Source: an uncultured Selenomonadales bacterium (GTDB lineage Bacteria; Bacillota; Negativicutes; Selenomonadales; Selenomonadaceae). Taken from it: a DNA stretch of 15,645 bases. A model generated the notes under the pieces. It made no database searches, was not told where the DNA came from, and saw nothing but the letters and a program-made list of their open reading frames with translations. The translations under genes and the position numbers were made by a program. Below, piece by piece: positions 5,566 to 13,284 of the stretch. Location of the stretch: contig CAMVIO010000022.1 in the NCBI GenBank assembly GCA_947167555.1, forward strand, positions 1 to 15,645, in the 5' to 3' direction. Every line of letters starts with the position of its first letter. Position 1 is the stretch's first letter.

Positions 5566-8500
5566 ACCGGATTACGGAAATCGCGTTGAAGAATCGCGAC
5601 CTCGTCTGGTATTTTGTTATTGTCGCCTTTATTGCGGGAATTTTTTCGTATTATCGGCTGGGCCGCATGGAGGACCCGGATTTTACCATCCGCATGATGG
5701 TCGTGTCGGCGGCGTGGCCCGGCGCGACGGCGGAGGAGATGGAGCAGCAGGTTACGGACAAGCTGGAAAGCAAGTTCCGCGACATTCCCGGCGTGGACTT
5801 CATCGAAAGCTATTCCCGCCCCGGGCAGACGGTCGTTTATATCACTCTGAGGGATGACGTGCCGAAGGAAACGATTCGCCCGACCTGGCGCGATTTGCGG
5901 AATTTCGGCGAGGACATAAAGAAGGATTTGCCCTCCGGCGTCTATGGGCCGTATTACGACGACCGTTTCGACGACGTCTACGGCTCGATTTACGCGGTCA
6001 CCGGCGACGGCTACACCTATGAGGAAATGCGGCAGGAGGCGGAGAAGCTGCGCCGCCGCGCCGCCATGGTGAAAAGCGTGCAAAATGTCACGTTGCTCGG
6101 CGTGCAGACGGAAAAGGTTTACGTCGAAGTGGAGAACGCGAAGCTGGCGGAGCTGGGCATTTCCCCGCAGGTTCTCTCCGCCGCGCTGGAAGCACAGAAC
6201 AACAAAGCACCCGCGGGCATGATGGAGACGGAATCGGACAATCTTTATGTGCGGGTGACGGGCCAGTTCGACGACGTGGAGGCTATCCGTGAGACGCCGA
6301 TCGCGTCGGGCGGGCGCGTGTTCCGCCTCGGGGACATCGCGAAGGTGGAACGCCGCCCCGTGGACCCGCCGGAGACACAAATGTTTTTCAACGGCGAGCC
6401 GGCAGTGGGCGTCGCGATTTCCATGGAACCCGGCGGCGACATCCTGAAGCTGGGGGCGGACCTGACGAAGCTCATCCACGAGATGCAAGCGGAAATGCCC
6501 GTGGGGCTGGAAGTTCATCGCGTGTCCGACCAGCCCGCCGTGGTCAAGGACGCCATCGACGAATTTGTCGGCTCCCTTCGCGAGGCGGTCATCATCGTGC
6601 TGATCGCCAGCTTCATGAGCCTCGGCCTCCGGGCGGGTATGGTGGTCGCCCTCTGCATTCCGCTGGTGTTGGCGGGGACGTTTTGCTTCATGAATATGCT
6701 GGGCATCGACCTGCACAAGGTTTCCCTCGGCGCGCTGATTATCTCGCTGGGGCTTCTTGTGGACGATGCGATTATCGCCATCGAAATGATGAGCGTGAAG
6801 CTGGAGCAGGGCTGGGACCGCGTGAAAGCGGCCTGCTACGCCTGCGAATCCTCGGCGAAGCCGATGCTGACCGGTACGCTGATTACCTGTGCCGGCTTCA
6901 TCCCCGTCGCCTTTTCCGAAGGCATGGCGTCGGAGTTTTGCGAGGCGCTGTTTCCGGTCATCGGCATCGCGCTTCTCCTGTCGTGGGTCGTCGCCGTGAC
7001 GGTGACGCCGCTCCTGGGCTATCACCTGATTCGCGTCAATGAAGGCGGAGAAAAAGCGCCGGAGGAAATGTACCAGGGGAAATTCTATCAAATTTTCCGT
7101 AAGATCCTGACATGGTTCCTGCGCCATCGCCCGGTGGTGCTCTTGGCGACGGCGGGCATTTTCGCAGGGTCGGTTTGGCTTCTGGGATTCGTGCGGCAGG
7201 AATTTTTCCCGCCGTCCCTGCGCCCCGAGATTATCGTGGAAATGCGTTTGCCCGAAGGAGCATCGATGAAAGCGACGGCCGCCGAGGCTGCGCGGATGGC
7301 CGCGATACTGGACGAGCGCAAGGATGATCTGGACAGCTATTCCTACTACGTCGGCGAGGGCTCGCCGCGCTTCGTACTGACCATAGACCCGGTTCTTCCG
7401 GCGGACAATTACGCTCAGTTCGTTATTGTCGCGAAGGATTTGCAGGGACGGAAGGCCGTGGAAAAAATCGTCCGCGCCGCTTTCGAAGAGGAATTCCCGA
7501 ACGTCCGCGGCAACATCAAGTTCATCCAGACCGGGCCGCCTGCCGACTATCCTGTCATGATGCGCGTTTCCGGCTATGAGAAGGAAGAAGTCCGAAAAAT
7601 CGCCAACCAGCTTGTGGACATCATGCGGGAGGACCCAAACTACACCGACATCAATTTCAACTGGAACGAGAAAGCGAAGGCGGTGCGCCTGACGTTGAAC
7701 CAGGAGAAGCTGAAAACCCTTGGCGCGTCCAGTGCGGCAGTCGCCAAAACGCTTTACACCGAGCTGACCGGCGCCCGCATCGCACAGTATTATCGCGACG
7801 ACCGCACCATAGATATCGAGCTTCGCATCGCGGAAAAGGATCGCAGGGAGCTGTCGGCTCTCGGTGATTTGCCCGTGTATCTCCCGACGGGAACCGTGCC
7901 GCTTTCGCAGGTCGCGGAGATTTCCTTTACGGCCGAGGACGGGCTGATTTTGCGACGAGACCTGATGCCGACCATCACCGTGCAGTCGAATATCCAGGAG
8001 GGAACGGCCAACGACGCCGCGCAAAAGCTTTATGACCGGACGGCGGAGCTGCGGAAAAATCTGCCCTTCGGCTACTCGATTACCCCGGGCGGCTCCATGG
8101 AGGACAGCGAGGAATCAATGGAGTATCTTCTCGGCCCCGTCCCGGCGATGGTGTTTATTATCATGACGCTCCTGATGTTCCAGCTTCGGAGCGGAAAACG
8201 CGTCGTCGTGACGCTTTTGACGGCCCCTCTCGGCATCATCGGCGTCACTATAGGCATGCTCGTTTTTGACCAGGCGCTGGGCTTCGTGGCCGACCTCGGC
8301 GTGCTGGCTCTCGTGGGCATGATTATCCGTAACTCGGTCATCCTGATCGAGCAGATCAAGGATCATCTGGCGGAAGGCGAGACGCTCTGGAACGCGATCA
8401 TCGACTCCGCCGTGCTGCGGTTCCGCCCGATCATGCTGACGGCGGGCACCGACATCCTCGGCATGATTCCGCTGATGACCAGCCCGTTCTGGGCACCGAT

Positions 8501-8600
8501 GGCCGTGGCGATTGCCGCCGGATTGATTATCGCCACATTCCTGACGCTTCTGGTGCTGCCGGTCATGTACGCCGTGGCGTATCGGGCCGATGAAGCGTAA
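5562..8600 (+). CDS. RND (AcrB/HAE1-type) multidrug efflux permease
   Basis: This 1012-residue inner-membrane pump exports drugs or other amphipathic molecules using the proton gradient. It has the expected layout of 12 membrane helices: TM1 at about 14-34, TM2-6 at about 336-495, TM7 at about 521-545 and TM8-12 at about 853-1005. Two large periplasmic porter loops lie between them. The proton-relay residues are D401 and D402 in GLLVDDAIIAIE (TM4) and T960 in PIMLTAG. R923 in GMIIRNSVILIEQIKD stands where AcrB has K940. It overlaps the adaptor by 4 bp. After the stop, the stem-loop cluster follows without a canonical terminator, so read-through into the GGDEF gene is possible. Confidence 0.95.
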   Translation: MNRITEIALKNRDLVWYFVIVAFIAGIFSYYRLGRMEDPDFTIRMMVVSAAWPGATAEEMEQQVTDKLESKFRDIPGVDFIESYSRPGQTVVYITLRDDVPKETIRPTWRDLRNFGEDIKKDLPSGVYGPYYDDRFDDVYGSIYAVTGDGYTYEEMRQEAEKLRRRAAMVKSVQNVTLLGVQTEKVYVEVENAKLAELGISPQVLSAALEAQNNKAPAGMMETESDNLYVRVTGQFDDVEAIRETPIASGGRVFRLGDIAKVERRPVDPPETQMFFNGEPAVGVAISMEPGGDILKLGADLTKLIHEMQAEMPVGLEVHRVSDQPAVVKDAIDEFVGSLREAVIIVLIASFMSLGLRAGMVVALCIPLVLAGTFCFMNMLGIDLHKVSLGALIISLGLLVDDAIIAIEMMSVKLEQGWDRVKAACYACESSAKPMLTGTLITCAGFIPVAFSEGMASEFCEALFPVIGIALLLSWVVAVTVTPLLGYHLIRVNEGGEKAPEEMYQGKFYQIFRKILTWFLRHRPVVLLATAGIFAGSVWLLGFVRQEFFPPSLRPEIIVEMRLPEGASMKATAAEAARMAAILDERKDDLDSYSYYVGEGSPRFVLTIDPVLPADNYAQFVIVAKDLQGRKAVEKIVRAAFEEEFPNVRGNIKFIQTGPPADYPVMMRVSGYEKEEVRKIANQLVDIMREDPNYTDINFNWNEKAKAVRLTLNQEKLKTLGASSAAVAKTLYTELTGARIAQYYRDDRTIDIELRIAEKDRRELSALGDLPVYLPTGTVPLSQVAEISFTAEDGLILRRDLMPTITVQSNIQEGTANDAAQKLYDRTAELRKNLPFGYSITPGGSMEDSEESMEYLLGPVPAMVFIIMTLLMFQLRSGKRVVVTLLTAPLGIIGVTIGMLVFDQALGFVADLGVLALVGMIIRNSVILIEQIKDHLAEGETLWNAIIDSAVLRFRPIMLTAGTDILGMIPLMTSPFWAPMAVAIAAGLIIATFLTLLVLPVMYAVAYRADEA

Positions 8601-8739
8601 TACTTATCTCAGACCAAAATTTTAAATAAAAATTTTGACCTGAGATACGCCTGCTTCGCAGGCTACAGCCGAGCTTTCAGCTCGTCTGACGTCTCATGCA
8701 CTCTCTGTAAAGATTTAAAAATCTTAACAGAGAGTAGTA
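8601..8739. other. Cluster of four stem-loops with imperfect inverted ends; candidate structured RNA or miniature repeat element
   Basis: Four hairpins fill 131 of 139 bases. Hairpin 1, 8605-8647, has arms TATCTCAG/CTGAGATA, a 2x2 mismatch, then CAAAATTTT pairing. Hairpin 2, 8649-8663, is GCCTGC-TTC-GCAGGC. Hairpin 3, 8666-8688, is CAG-CGAGCT-TTC-AGCTCG-CTG with one mismatch. Hairpin 4, 8700-8735, has arms ACTCTCTGT/ACAGAGAGT, one mismatch, then a further AT stem. The outer ends TACTTATCTCAG (8601-8612) and, on the other strand, TACTACTCTCTG (8739-8728) agree at 9 of 12 positions, like imperfect terminal inverted repeats. None of the stems is followed by a T run. The nature of the element is unknown. 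Confidence 0.75.
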
Positions 8740-8743
8740 TAAG
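8715..8743 (+). promoter_or_regulatory. Possible promoter of the GGDEF gene inside hairpin 4
   Basis: TTAAAA (8715-8720) and TATAAG (8738-8743) are 17 bp apart and lie 26 bp before the start codon. The -35 box is the tip of hairpin 4 and the spacer is its 3' arm. The match is moderate only. Confidence 0.35.
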
Positions 8744-8768
8744 CCGTATTTCACATGAGGTGATTCCC

Positions 8769-10004
8769 TTGCCAAAGAAACCGCTGATTATGATGATATT
8801 GCCCGAATCCCCGATTGCGCGCGAATTTCGCGGGCTGCTTTCCGAAGAATACGAGGTCATTTCCGCCGATAACGAGGAGCAAGGACTGCTGGCCCTGAGC
8901 CATTTGCGCGACCAAGTTTCCGCCGTGCTGCTTGACCTTGATCTTTCACGGCAAAACGGTTTCTCGTTTTTCAAAATGTTCAGCCGTGATGTGCTGTACG
9001 CCGCGATTCCCGTCATCGCCGCCTTGCCGCGCACCCCGACGGAAAAGGATATGGCCTGCCTCGACATGGGGGCAGCCGATATCTTGGCGCCGCCCTGCGA
9101 AGGGAAATTGCTTCTGAAACGGCTGTCCAACGTAATCCGGGCCAAGGACTCGGCGACGTTTTACGAGATCGAGCGGATGCTGCAGGTCCTACCGTCCAAT
9201 ATTTATCTGAAAGACGCGGAGGGCAAGTACATCTTCGCCACCCATTATTGGCACCATCTGGACAAGAGCGACGATCCTGACTGGACCATCCGCGGCAAGA
9301 CCGATCCCGAAATACGCAAGGACAAGGAAAACGCGCGGCTCGCCTATGAGAGCGACAAGAAAATCCTCGCCACGGGCAAGGGCACGCGGTACGTCATCGA
9401 GGTCAATGCCGACGGTCAGCGGGAATTCCTGGAGCTGATCAAGGAGCCGGTGCAGGATGACGACGGCAATATCAAGGGCATCGTCGGGCTGATCAACAAC
9501 GTGACGGAGCAGCAACTCATGAAACTGGAACTGGAACGCCGCGCGAAGACCGACGAGCTGACCGGGCTGTTCAACCGCCGCTATTATCAGGAATACATCG
9601 CGAAAATTCACGTGCCGGAGAATCTTCCGATCAGCTTCGTGTCGGCAGACTGCAACGGCCTGAAATACATCAACGACACTTACGGGCATCTCGTCGGGGA
9701 CGAGTACATCCGGATGTCGGCGCTGCTGTTCCGCATGGTGCTGCCGGAGCGGGCCGGGATTTTTCGCATGGGCGGCGACGAGTTCGCCCTCGTGTTGCCG
9801 AAAACCGACGCCGAGGAGGCGCGGCGCCTCGTGGCGGAGATGCAGCAAAAGCAGTCCCTGTTCCGCATCAGGAACGAGGAACTCAGCGTCGCCTTCGGGT
9901 TTTCCACGATACAGACGGAGGCCGACGACTTGGATATTTGCATTGCGGCAGCCGACCAAGAAATGTACAGGAACAAAAAACAGTCAAAAAGAGCCCGCGC
10001 GTGA
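8769..10004 (+). CDS. Diguanylate cyclase with receiver-like and PAS domains (GGDEF)
   Basis: The protein makes the second messenger c-di-GMP from two GTP. The TTG at 8769 is preferred over the GTG at 8760: GAGGTGA (8757-8763) lies five bases before the TTG but overlaps the GTG. This gives 411 residues. Residues 5-120 resemble a response-regulator receiver. The acceptor D56 is kept (VLLDLDLSRQNG), but the usual acidic pair is replaced by LPES and the KP motif by PPCEGK, so phosphorylation is doubtful. Residues about 128-245 look like a PAS sensor (NIYLKDAEGKYIFATH...GIVGLINNVTEQ). Residues 255-408 are GGDEF with DELTGLFNRRYY, ADCNGLKYINDTYGH and an intact GGDEF (335-339). The inhibitory RxxD site is absent (PERA at 326-329). 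The molecule appears cytoplasmic, with no membrane segment. Confidence 0.9.
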   Translation: MPKKPLIMMILPESPIAREFRGLLSEEYEVISADNEEQGLLALSHLRDQVSAVLLDLDLSRQNGFSFFKMFSRDVLYAAIPVIAALPRTPTEKDMACLDMGAADILAPPCEGKLLLKRLSNVIRAKDSATFYEIERMLQVLPSNIYLKDAEGKYIFATHYWHHLDKSDDPDWTIRGKTDPEIRKDKENARLAYESDKKILATGKGTRYVIEVNADGQREFLELIKEPVQDDDGNIKGIVGLINNVTEQQLMKLELERRAKTDELTGLFNRRYYQEYIAKIHVPENLPISFVSADCNGLKYINDTYGHLVGDEYIRMSALLFRMVLPERAGIFRMGGDEFALVLPKTDAEEARRLVAEMQQKQSLFRIRNEELSVAFGFSTIQTEADDLDICIAAADQEMYRNKKQSKRARA

Positions 10005-10019
10005 GCGCGGGCTCTTTTT
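9986..10019. terminator. Bidirectional terminator containing the GGDEF stop codon in its loop
   Basis: A perfect 15-bp stem pairs AAAAAGAGCCCGCGC (9986-10000) with its complement (10005-10019) around the loop GTGA. The TGA in the loop is the stop codon of the plus-strand gene. A and T runs on both sides let it serve the convergent ABC gene as well. Confidence 0.93.
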
Positions 10020-10029
10020 GACGATAATA

Positions 10030-11781
10030 TCAATTTGCGGCTATCGGGCGCAATGCGGGCGTGCGGTCCGCCAGTGAAAGCTCGCTGTCGTGGCGCGCGT
10101 AAAGCGTCGAGCGGTGGGCGACGCTGACGAGCCCCGCGTCCGGCAGTTCGCTTCGGAGCAGATCGTAAAGACGCGCTTCGCGCGTTTCGTCGAGTGCGCT
10201 GGTCGCTTCGTCGAGGAAAATCCAGTCAGGACGGACGAGAAGTACGCGGGCGAAAGCGATTCGCTGCTGCTCGCCGAGGGAGAGGATGCGGCTCCAGTCG
10301 TCGGTTTCGTCTATGCGATCCACGAGATGCGGGAGATCTACAAGGGAAAGCACGCGGCGCAGTTCATTGTCGTTTGGCGCGTCGGATTCCGCCAGCGGAT
10401 AGATGATCGCGCGGCGGAGGGTACCGAGCGGAAGATACGGTCTTTGCGGCAGGAACAGTACGCGGCTTCCCGCCGGACGCATAAGCCGTCCCGCCCCGAA
10501 GGGCCAAAGCCCGGCCAGCGCACGGAGAAGCGTGCTTTTTCCACAGCCGGAAGGACCGGTGACCAGCAGCCGTTTTCCGGCGGGCAGCACCAGCGAAAAG
10601 GAATTGAGAAGCTGCGTGCCGTTCGGCAGACGGACCGATACGTCGTTCATGACGAGGGCGTGGGAGACGTCCGCCGTTCCGTTCTCCGTTTCCATCGCGC
10701 CGCCTTCCTCCTGCGCGACGGCGGGCGCGAGCTCGCGGACTTCTTCAAGGTGCTCGGTGAAGCCGTAAAGACGGTGAATGACGGAAACGAGTTTCGCGAC
10801 GGTGTCGTAAGCCTCCACGAAGTAGGAAAGACCGTCCTGCACGCGACCGAAGGCACTGGTGGTCTGCATCAGGCCGCCCAGCGCGATCTCTCCGGCGAAG
10901 TAGCGCGGCGCGGCGAGAATCAGCGGTGCGATGATCGCGAGCTGCATATAGGAGTTGGCGTAGAAATTCAGGAATTTCGTCTGCCGCATCAGCTCGCGGA
11001 AATTCTTGATGACGTGACCGAATCGGTCAAGGAATCCAGCGTTTTCCGCATCCTCGCCGCGATAAAAGGCGACGCTCTCACTGTTTTCCCGCATGCGCGC
11101 CATCGAGAAACGGAAGTCCGCTTCATAGCGTTGCTGCTCGTAGTTCAGATTGATCAGCTTGCGGCCGACGAAATGCGCCAGCGCGGTGCCGACGGCAGAA
11201 TACAGCAACGAGAACCAAAGCATATAGCCGGGAATTTCCAGCGTGGTTCCGCCGATAGGTACGGAGAGCACGCCGGACAGGTTCCAGAGCACGACGGCGA
11301 AAGCGGCGATTGTGGTAATCTGCTTCAGCAGCCCGAGCAAAAGCTGGAGCGTCAGGCTGACGAAAAGGTCGATGTCCTCCTGGATACGCTGGTCCGGGTT
11401 GTCCATGCCGCCGCCGCCCGTGACCTGGAGACGGTAGTGGGCCTGATCCTTCAGCCACGACGACAGGTATTGTCCTGTCATCCATGTGCGCCAGCGGATC
11501 TCGAGAAGCTGCCGCAGGTAGATCGCGTAGACGGCGATAGCGATATAAATGAAGGCGATCATCGTGAACTTGCCGATCAGCGGCCAGAAAAGATTGTATT
11601 CATAAGCCTGGAGGGCGTTGTAAAATTCGTTGTACCAGCTGTTGAGCTGAACGAGCAGATAGACCATCGCGAAATTCATGGCGATGACGACGGCGAGCAG
11701 CCCAACGGCCCGCTTTTTTTCCTCGGAGCGCCAGTAGCCGCGGAATAAATGCCAAAAGGCGCGCATAAACGAGAGCTTCAT
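10030..11781 (-). CDS. SbmA/BacA/YddA-like ABC transporter, fused membrane and ATPase domains
   Basis: This 583-residue protein begins MKLSFMRAFWHLFRGYWRSEE, a typical opening for this family (ABC_membrane_2 plus ABC_tran). The longer frame up to 11877 would run through the promoter. The chosen start has AAGGA about ten bases upstream. Residues about 25-350 hold the membrane domain with the family signature WRTWMTGQYLSSWL and a DNPDQRIQEDI motif. The ATPase has Walker A GPSGCGKST (409-417), a Q-loop in FLPQRPYLPLG, the signature LSLGEQQ (500-506), Walker B with D524 and E525, and the switch H556. Relatives move peptides such as microcins or bleomycin, or cobalamin; the substrate here is unknown. 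It is monocistronic and convergent with the GGDEF gene. Confidence 0.92.
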   Translation of the reverse strand: MKLSFMRAFWHLFRGYWRSEEKKRAVGLLAVVIAMNFAMVYLLVQLNSWYNEFYNALQAYEYNLFWPLIGKFTMIAFIYIAIAVYAIYLRQLLEIRWRTWMTGQYLSSWLKDQAHYRLQVTGGGGMDNPDQRIQEDIDLFVSLTLQLLLGLLKQITTIAAFAVVLWNLSGVLSVPIGGTTLEIPGYMLWFSLLYSAVGTALAHFVGRKLINLNYEQQRYEADFRFSMARMRENSESVAFYRGEDAENAGFLDRFGHVIKNFRELMRQTKFLNFYANSYMQLAIIAPLILAAPRYFAGEIALGGLMQTTSAFGRVQDGLSYFVEAYDTVAKLVSVIHRLYGFTEHLEEVRELAPAVAQEEGGAMETENGTADVSHALVMNDVSVRLPNGTQLLNSFSLVLPAGKRLLVTGPSGCGKSTLLRALAGLWPFGAGRLMRPAGSRVLFLPQRPYLPLGTLRRAIIYPLAESDAPNDNELRRVLSLVDLPHLVDRIDETDDWSRILSLGEQQRIAFARVLLVRPDWIFLDEATSALDETREARLYDLLRSELPDAGLVSVAHRSTLYARHDSELSLADRTPALRPIAAN

Positions 11782-11826
11782 CAGGAGTTCTTCCTTTCTT
11801 TTCATCTTTTGATGATATCGTGTTCT

Positions 11827-11855
11827 ATTATAGAAAACGAAGCGCAGGTTTTCAA
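11827..11855 (-). promoter_or_regulatory. Strong promoter of the ABC transporter gene
   Basis: On the minus strand TTGAAA (11855 to 11850) and a perfect TATAAT (11832 to 11827) are 17 bp apart. This is one of the best promoter matches in the window. It also confirms that translation must begin downstream of 11827, at 11781. Confidence 0.8.
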
Positions 11856-11878
11856 GCGTGGAGTGAATGTGATACAAT
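11850..11878 (+). promoter_or_regulatory. Divergent promoter of the membrane protein/yigZ operon, sharing its -35 with the ABC promoter
   Basis: TGA followed by TACAAT (11873-11878) forms an extended -10. The hexamer 17 bp upstream (TTTCAA, 11850-11855) is the same six base pairs that serve the minus-strand promoter as TTGAAA. Confidence 0.5.
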
Positions 11879-11934
11879 AAGGACGTTCATGGGCAATAGA
11901 TTCTTATATGTATCAAGATGAAAAGGGGCGCGTC

Positions 11935-12576
11935 ATGATTTGGATGAAAGTTGCCGGCGCAGGGCTGATCGTGCTGATGCTTTTTCTCGTTCGGCGTTTT
12001 TTCCCGAGGCGGGGCATTTTCGCGATTTTCTGCATGGTGCTGTTAGGCGTTGGCGCGGTGCTTTTCATGACGCAGGAGGAAAAAACGACGCCGATGACGG
12101 CGGCGGAGCGCGAGCACCTTTCCGAGCAACAGGAGATGGTCGTGGACTGGTATTCGGAGTATCAAGGCCTGATTGACCAGATGGATTACAATTGGCAGCA
12201 ATATCATCGAATCCTGTCGGATTTCGACGCGGACATCATCGATTTGACGACGGCATGGGAACGCCTCGACGAACTGGACGGCGCGGCGCTCTCGACGCTG
12301 GACGCGCTTTCGCGGATGGAGCCGCCGCTGGCGCTGGACGATGATAATTACGATTTGGTGACGGCGATAATCTTGAAGGCTCGCGCTTATGCCGGGGCGC
12401 AGCGGCAGACCATACGGCACACGGCGGATGCCGCCGACCCGGAGCATCAGATTACCGAGGTGCAGGAGGAGCAGAGCCGCCGCCTGCGCGACGTCATGCG
12501 GTCGGAATCGCCGGCGGGGCTGTTTACGGCAAAAGAGATTTTGGCGCTTCGGGACAATGTCGATACGAGGGACTGA
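11935..12576 (+). CDS. Membrane-anchored protein of unknown function
   Basis: The start at 11935 has AAGGGG six bases upstream and is preferred over the ATG at 11908, which has no ribosome binding site. The 213-residue product has two N-terminal hydrophobic helices (about residues 3-18 and 27-45: GAGLIVLMLFLV and IFAIFCMVLLGVGAVLF). They are separated by a basic turn (RRFFPRRG), which suggests a cytoplasmic loop. The remaining 165 residues are acidic and helical (EHLSEQQEMVVDWYSEYQ, later TEVQEEQSRRLRDVM), and they would lie outside the membrane if both helices span it. I do not recognise the family. It leads a probable two-gene operon: yigZ starts 5 bp after its stop. Confidence 0.75.
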   Translation: MIWMKVAGAGLIVLMLFLVRRFFPRRGIFAIFCMVLLGVGAVLFMTQEEKTTPMTAAEREHLSEQQEMVVDWYSEYQGLIDQMDYNWQQYHRILSDFDADIIDLTTAWERLDELDGAALSTLDALSRMEPPLALDDDNYDLVTAIILKARAYAGAQRQTIRHTADAADPEHQITEVQEEQSRRLRDVMRSESPAGLFTAKEILALRDNVDTRD

Positions 12577-12581
12577 GAAGA

Positions 12582-13205
12582 ATGCTGACAATCCTGACGG
12601 GCGGGCAGGCGGAGTTCACGGTGCAGCGCTCGCGGTTTATCGCCTATGCCGAGAACGTGCACGACGAGGAAGAAGCGCGGGCGTTTCTCGCCGGAATCCG
12701 GAAAGAGCACTATGACGCGCGTCATTGCTGCTCCGCCTGGGTGCTTGGCGCGGACGGCGCAAAGCAAAAATCCAGCGACGACGGCGAGCCGGGCGGTACG
12801 GCGGGAATGCCGATCCTCGACGTGATCAAGCGGCGGGCGCTGACCGACGCGATGGTTGTCGTCGTGAGATATTTCGGCGGTATCAAGCTCGGCGCGGGCG
12901 GACTTGTCCGCGCCTATTCTCACGCGGCGGCTATCGGCGTCGAAGCTGCAGTTCTCGCCCGTCGCGTGTTGCTCCGGCGTATGGTCGCGACGCTGGATTA
13001 CGCGTCGCTTTCCACGGTCGAGCATTGGGCGCGGCAAAAGAATCTCCGCACGGGCGAAGCCAGTTACGCGGAAAACGTCAGGCTCCCGCTCTTGGTCGAG
13101 CCGGAGCTGTACGAAGCCGTGCGGCAGGAATTGGCGGATATCACGGCGGGCATGGCGGCTGTCGAGGATGCGGGCACGGAGGAAATCCTGGAAAAAATCG
13201 GCTAG
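12582..13205 (+). CDS. yigZ: YigZ/IMPACT (UPF0029) family protein
   Basis: This 207-residue protein has the normal length for the bacterial YigZ family. The UPF0029 domain (residues about 12-120) shows the family signatures HCCSAWVLG (48-56), S-D-D-G-E-P-x-GTAG (65-75) and VVVVRYFGGIKLGAGGLVRAY (92-112). Residues about 138-200 form the DUF1949 ferredoxin-like C-terminal domain. The eukaryotic relative IMPACT modulates translation through GCN1/GCN2; the bacterial role is not settled. It begins 5 bp after the preceding gene with only a weak ribosome binding site (GAGG at 12567-12570), so translation is probably coupled. Family assignment is firm, function is not. Confidence 0.92.
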   Translation: MLTILTGGQAEFTVQRSRFIAYAENVHDEEEARAFLAGIRKEHYDARHCCSAWVLGADGAKQKSSDDGEPGGTAGMPILDVIKRRALTDAMVVVVRYFGGIKLGAGGLVRAYSHAAAIGVEAAVLARRVLLRRMVATLDYASLSTVEHWARQKNLRTGEASYAENVRLPLLVEPELYEAVRQELADITAGMAAVEDAGTEEILEKIG

Positions 13206-13225
13206 CGCGCAGAATTTTCTACCAA

Positions 13226-13258
13226 AACGGTTGCATTCATGTTAAAATGGATACCGTT
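13226..13258 (+). promoter_or_regulatory. Extended -10 promoter of alr flanked by an inverted repeat
   Basis: TGT followed by TAAAAT (13240-13248) forms an extended -10 with no good -35 box. The six-base arms AACGGT (13226-13231) and ACCGTT (13253-13258) flank it, placing a possible operator on the promoter. Confidence 0.4.
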
Positions 13259-13284
13259 GAATGTGGGAACGAGGAGATGGATGT

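Noticed and set aside
5553..8024. An 823-codon open frame on the minus strand opposite the RND permease
   Set aside because: The plus strand encodes a full, family-typical permease with intact motifs. The antisense frame is rich in R, H and A with no recognisable domain, as expected from GC-rich third positions of the real gene.
8605..8663. Hairpins 1 and 2 as a terminator for the RND operon
   Set aside because: The stems are strong, but neither is followed by a T run on the plus strand.
536..8739. CRISPR array or integron-like repeats among the many inverted repeats
   Set aside because: There are no regularly spaced direct repeats, no cas or integrase gene, and the hairpins differ in sequence from each other.
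10090..11748. A 552-codon open frame on the plus strand opposite the ABC transporter
   Set aside because: The minus strand carries all ABC motifs in order. The opposite frame has no domain, no ribosome binding site and biased composition.
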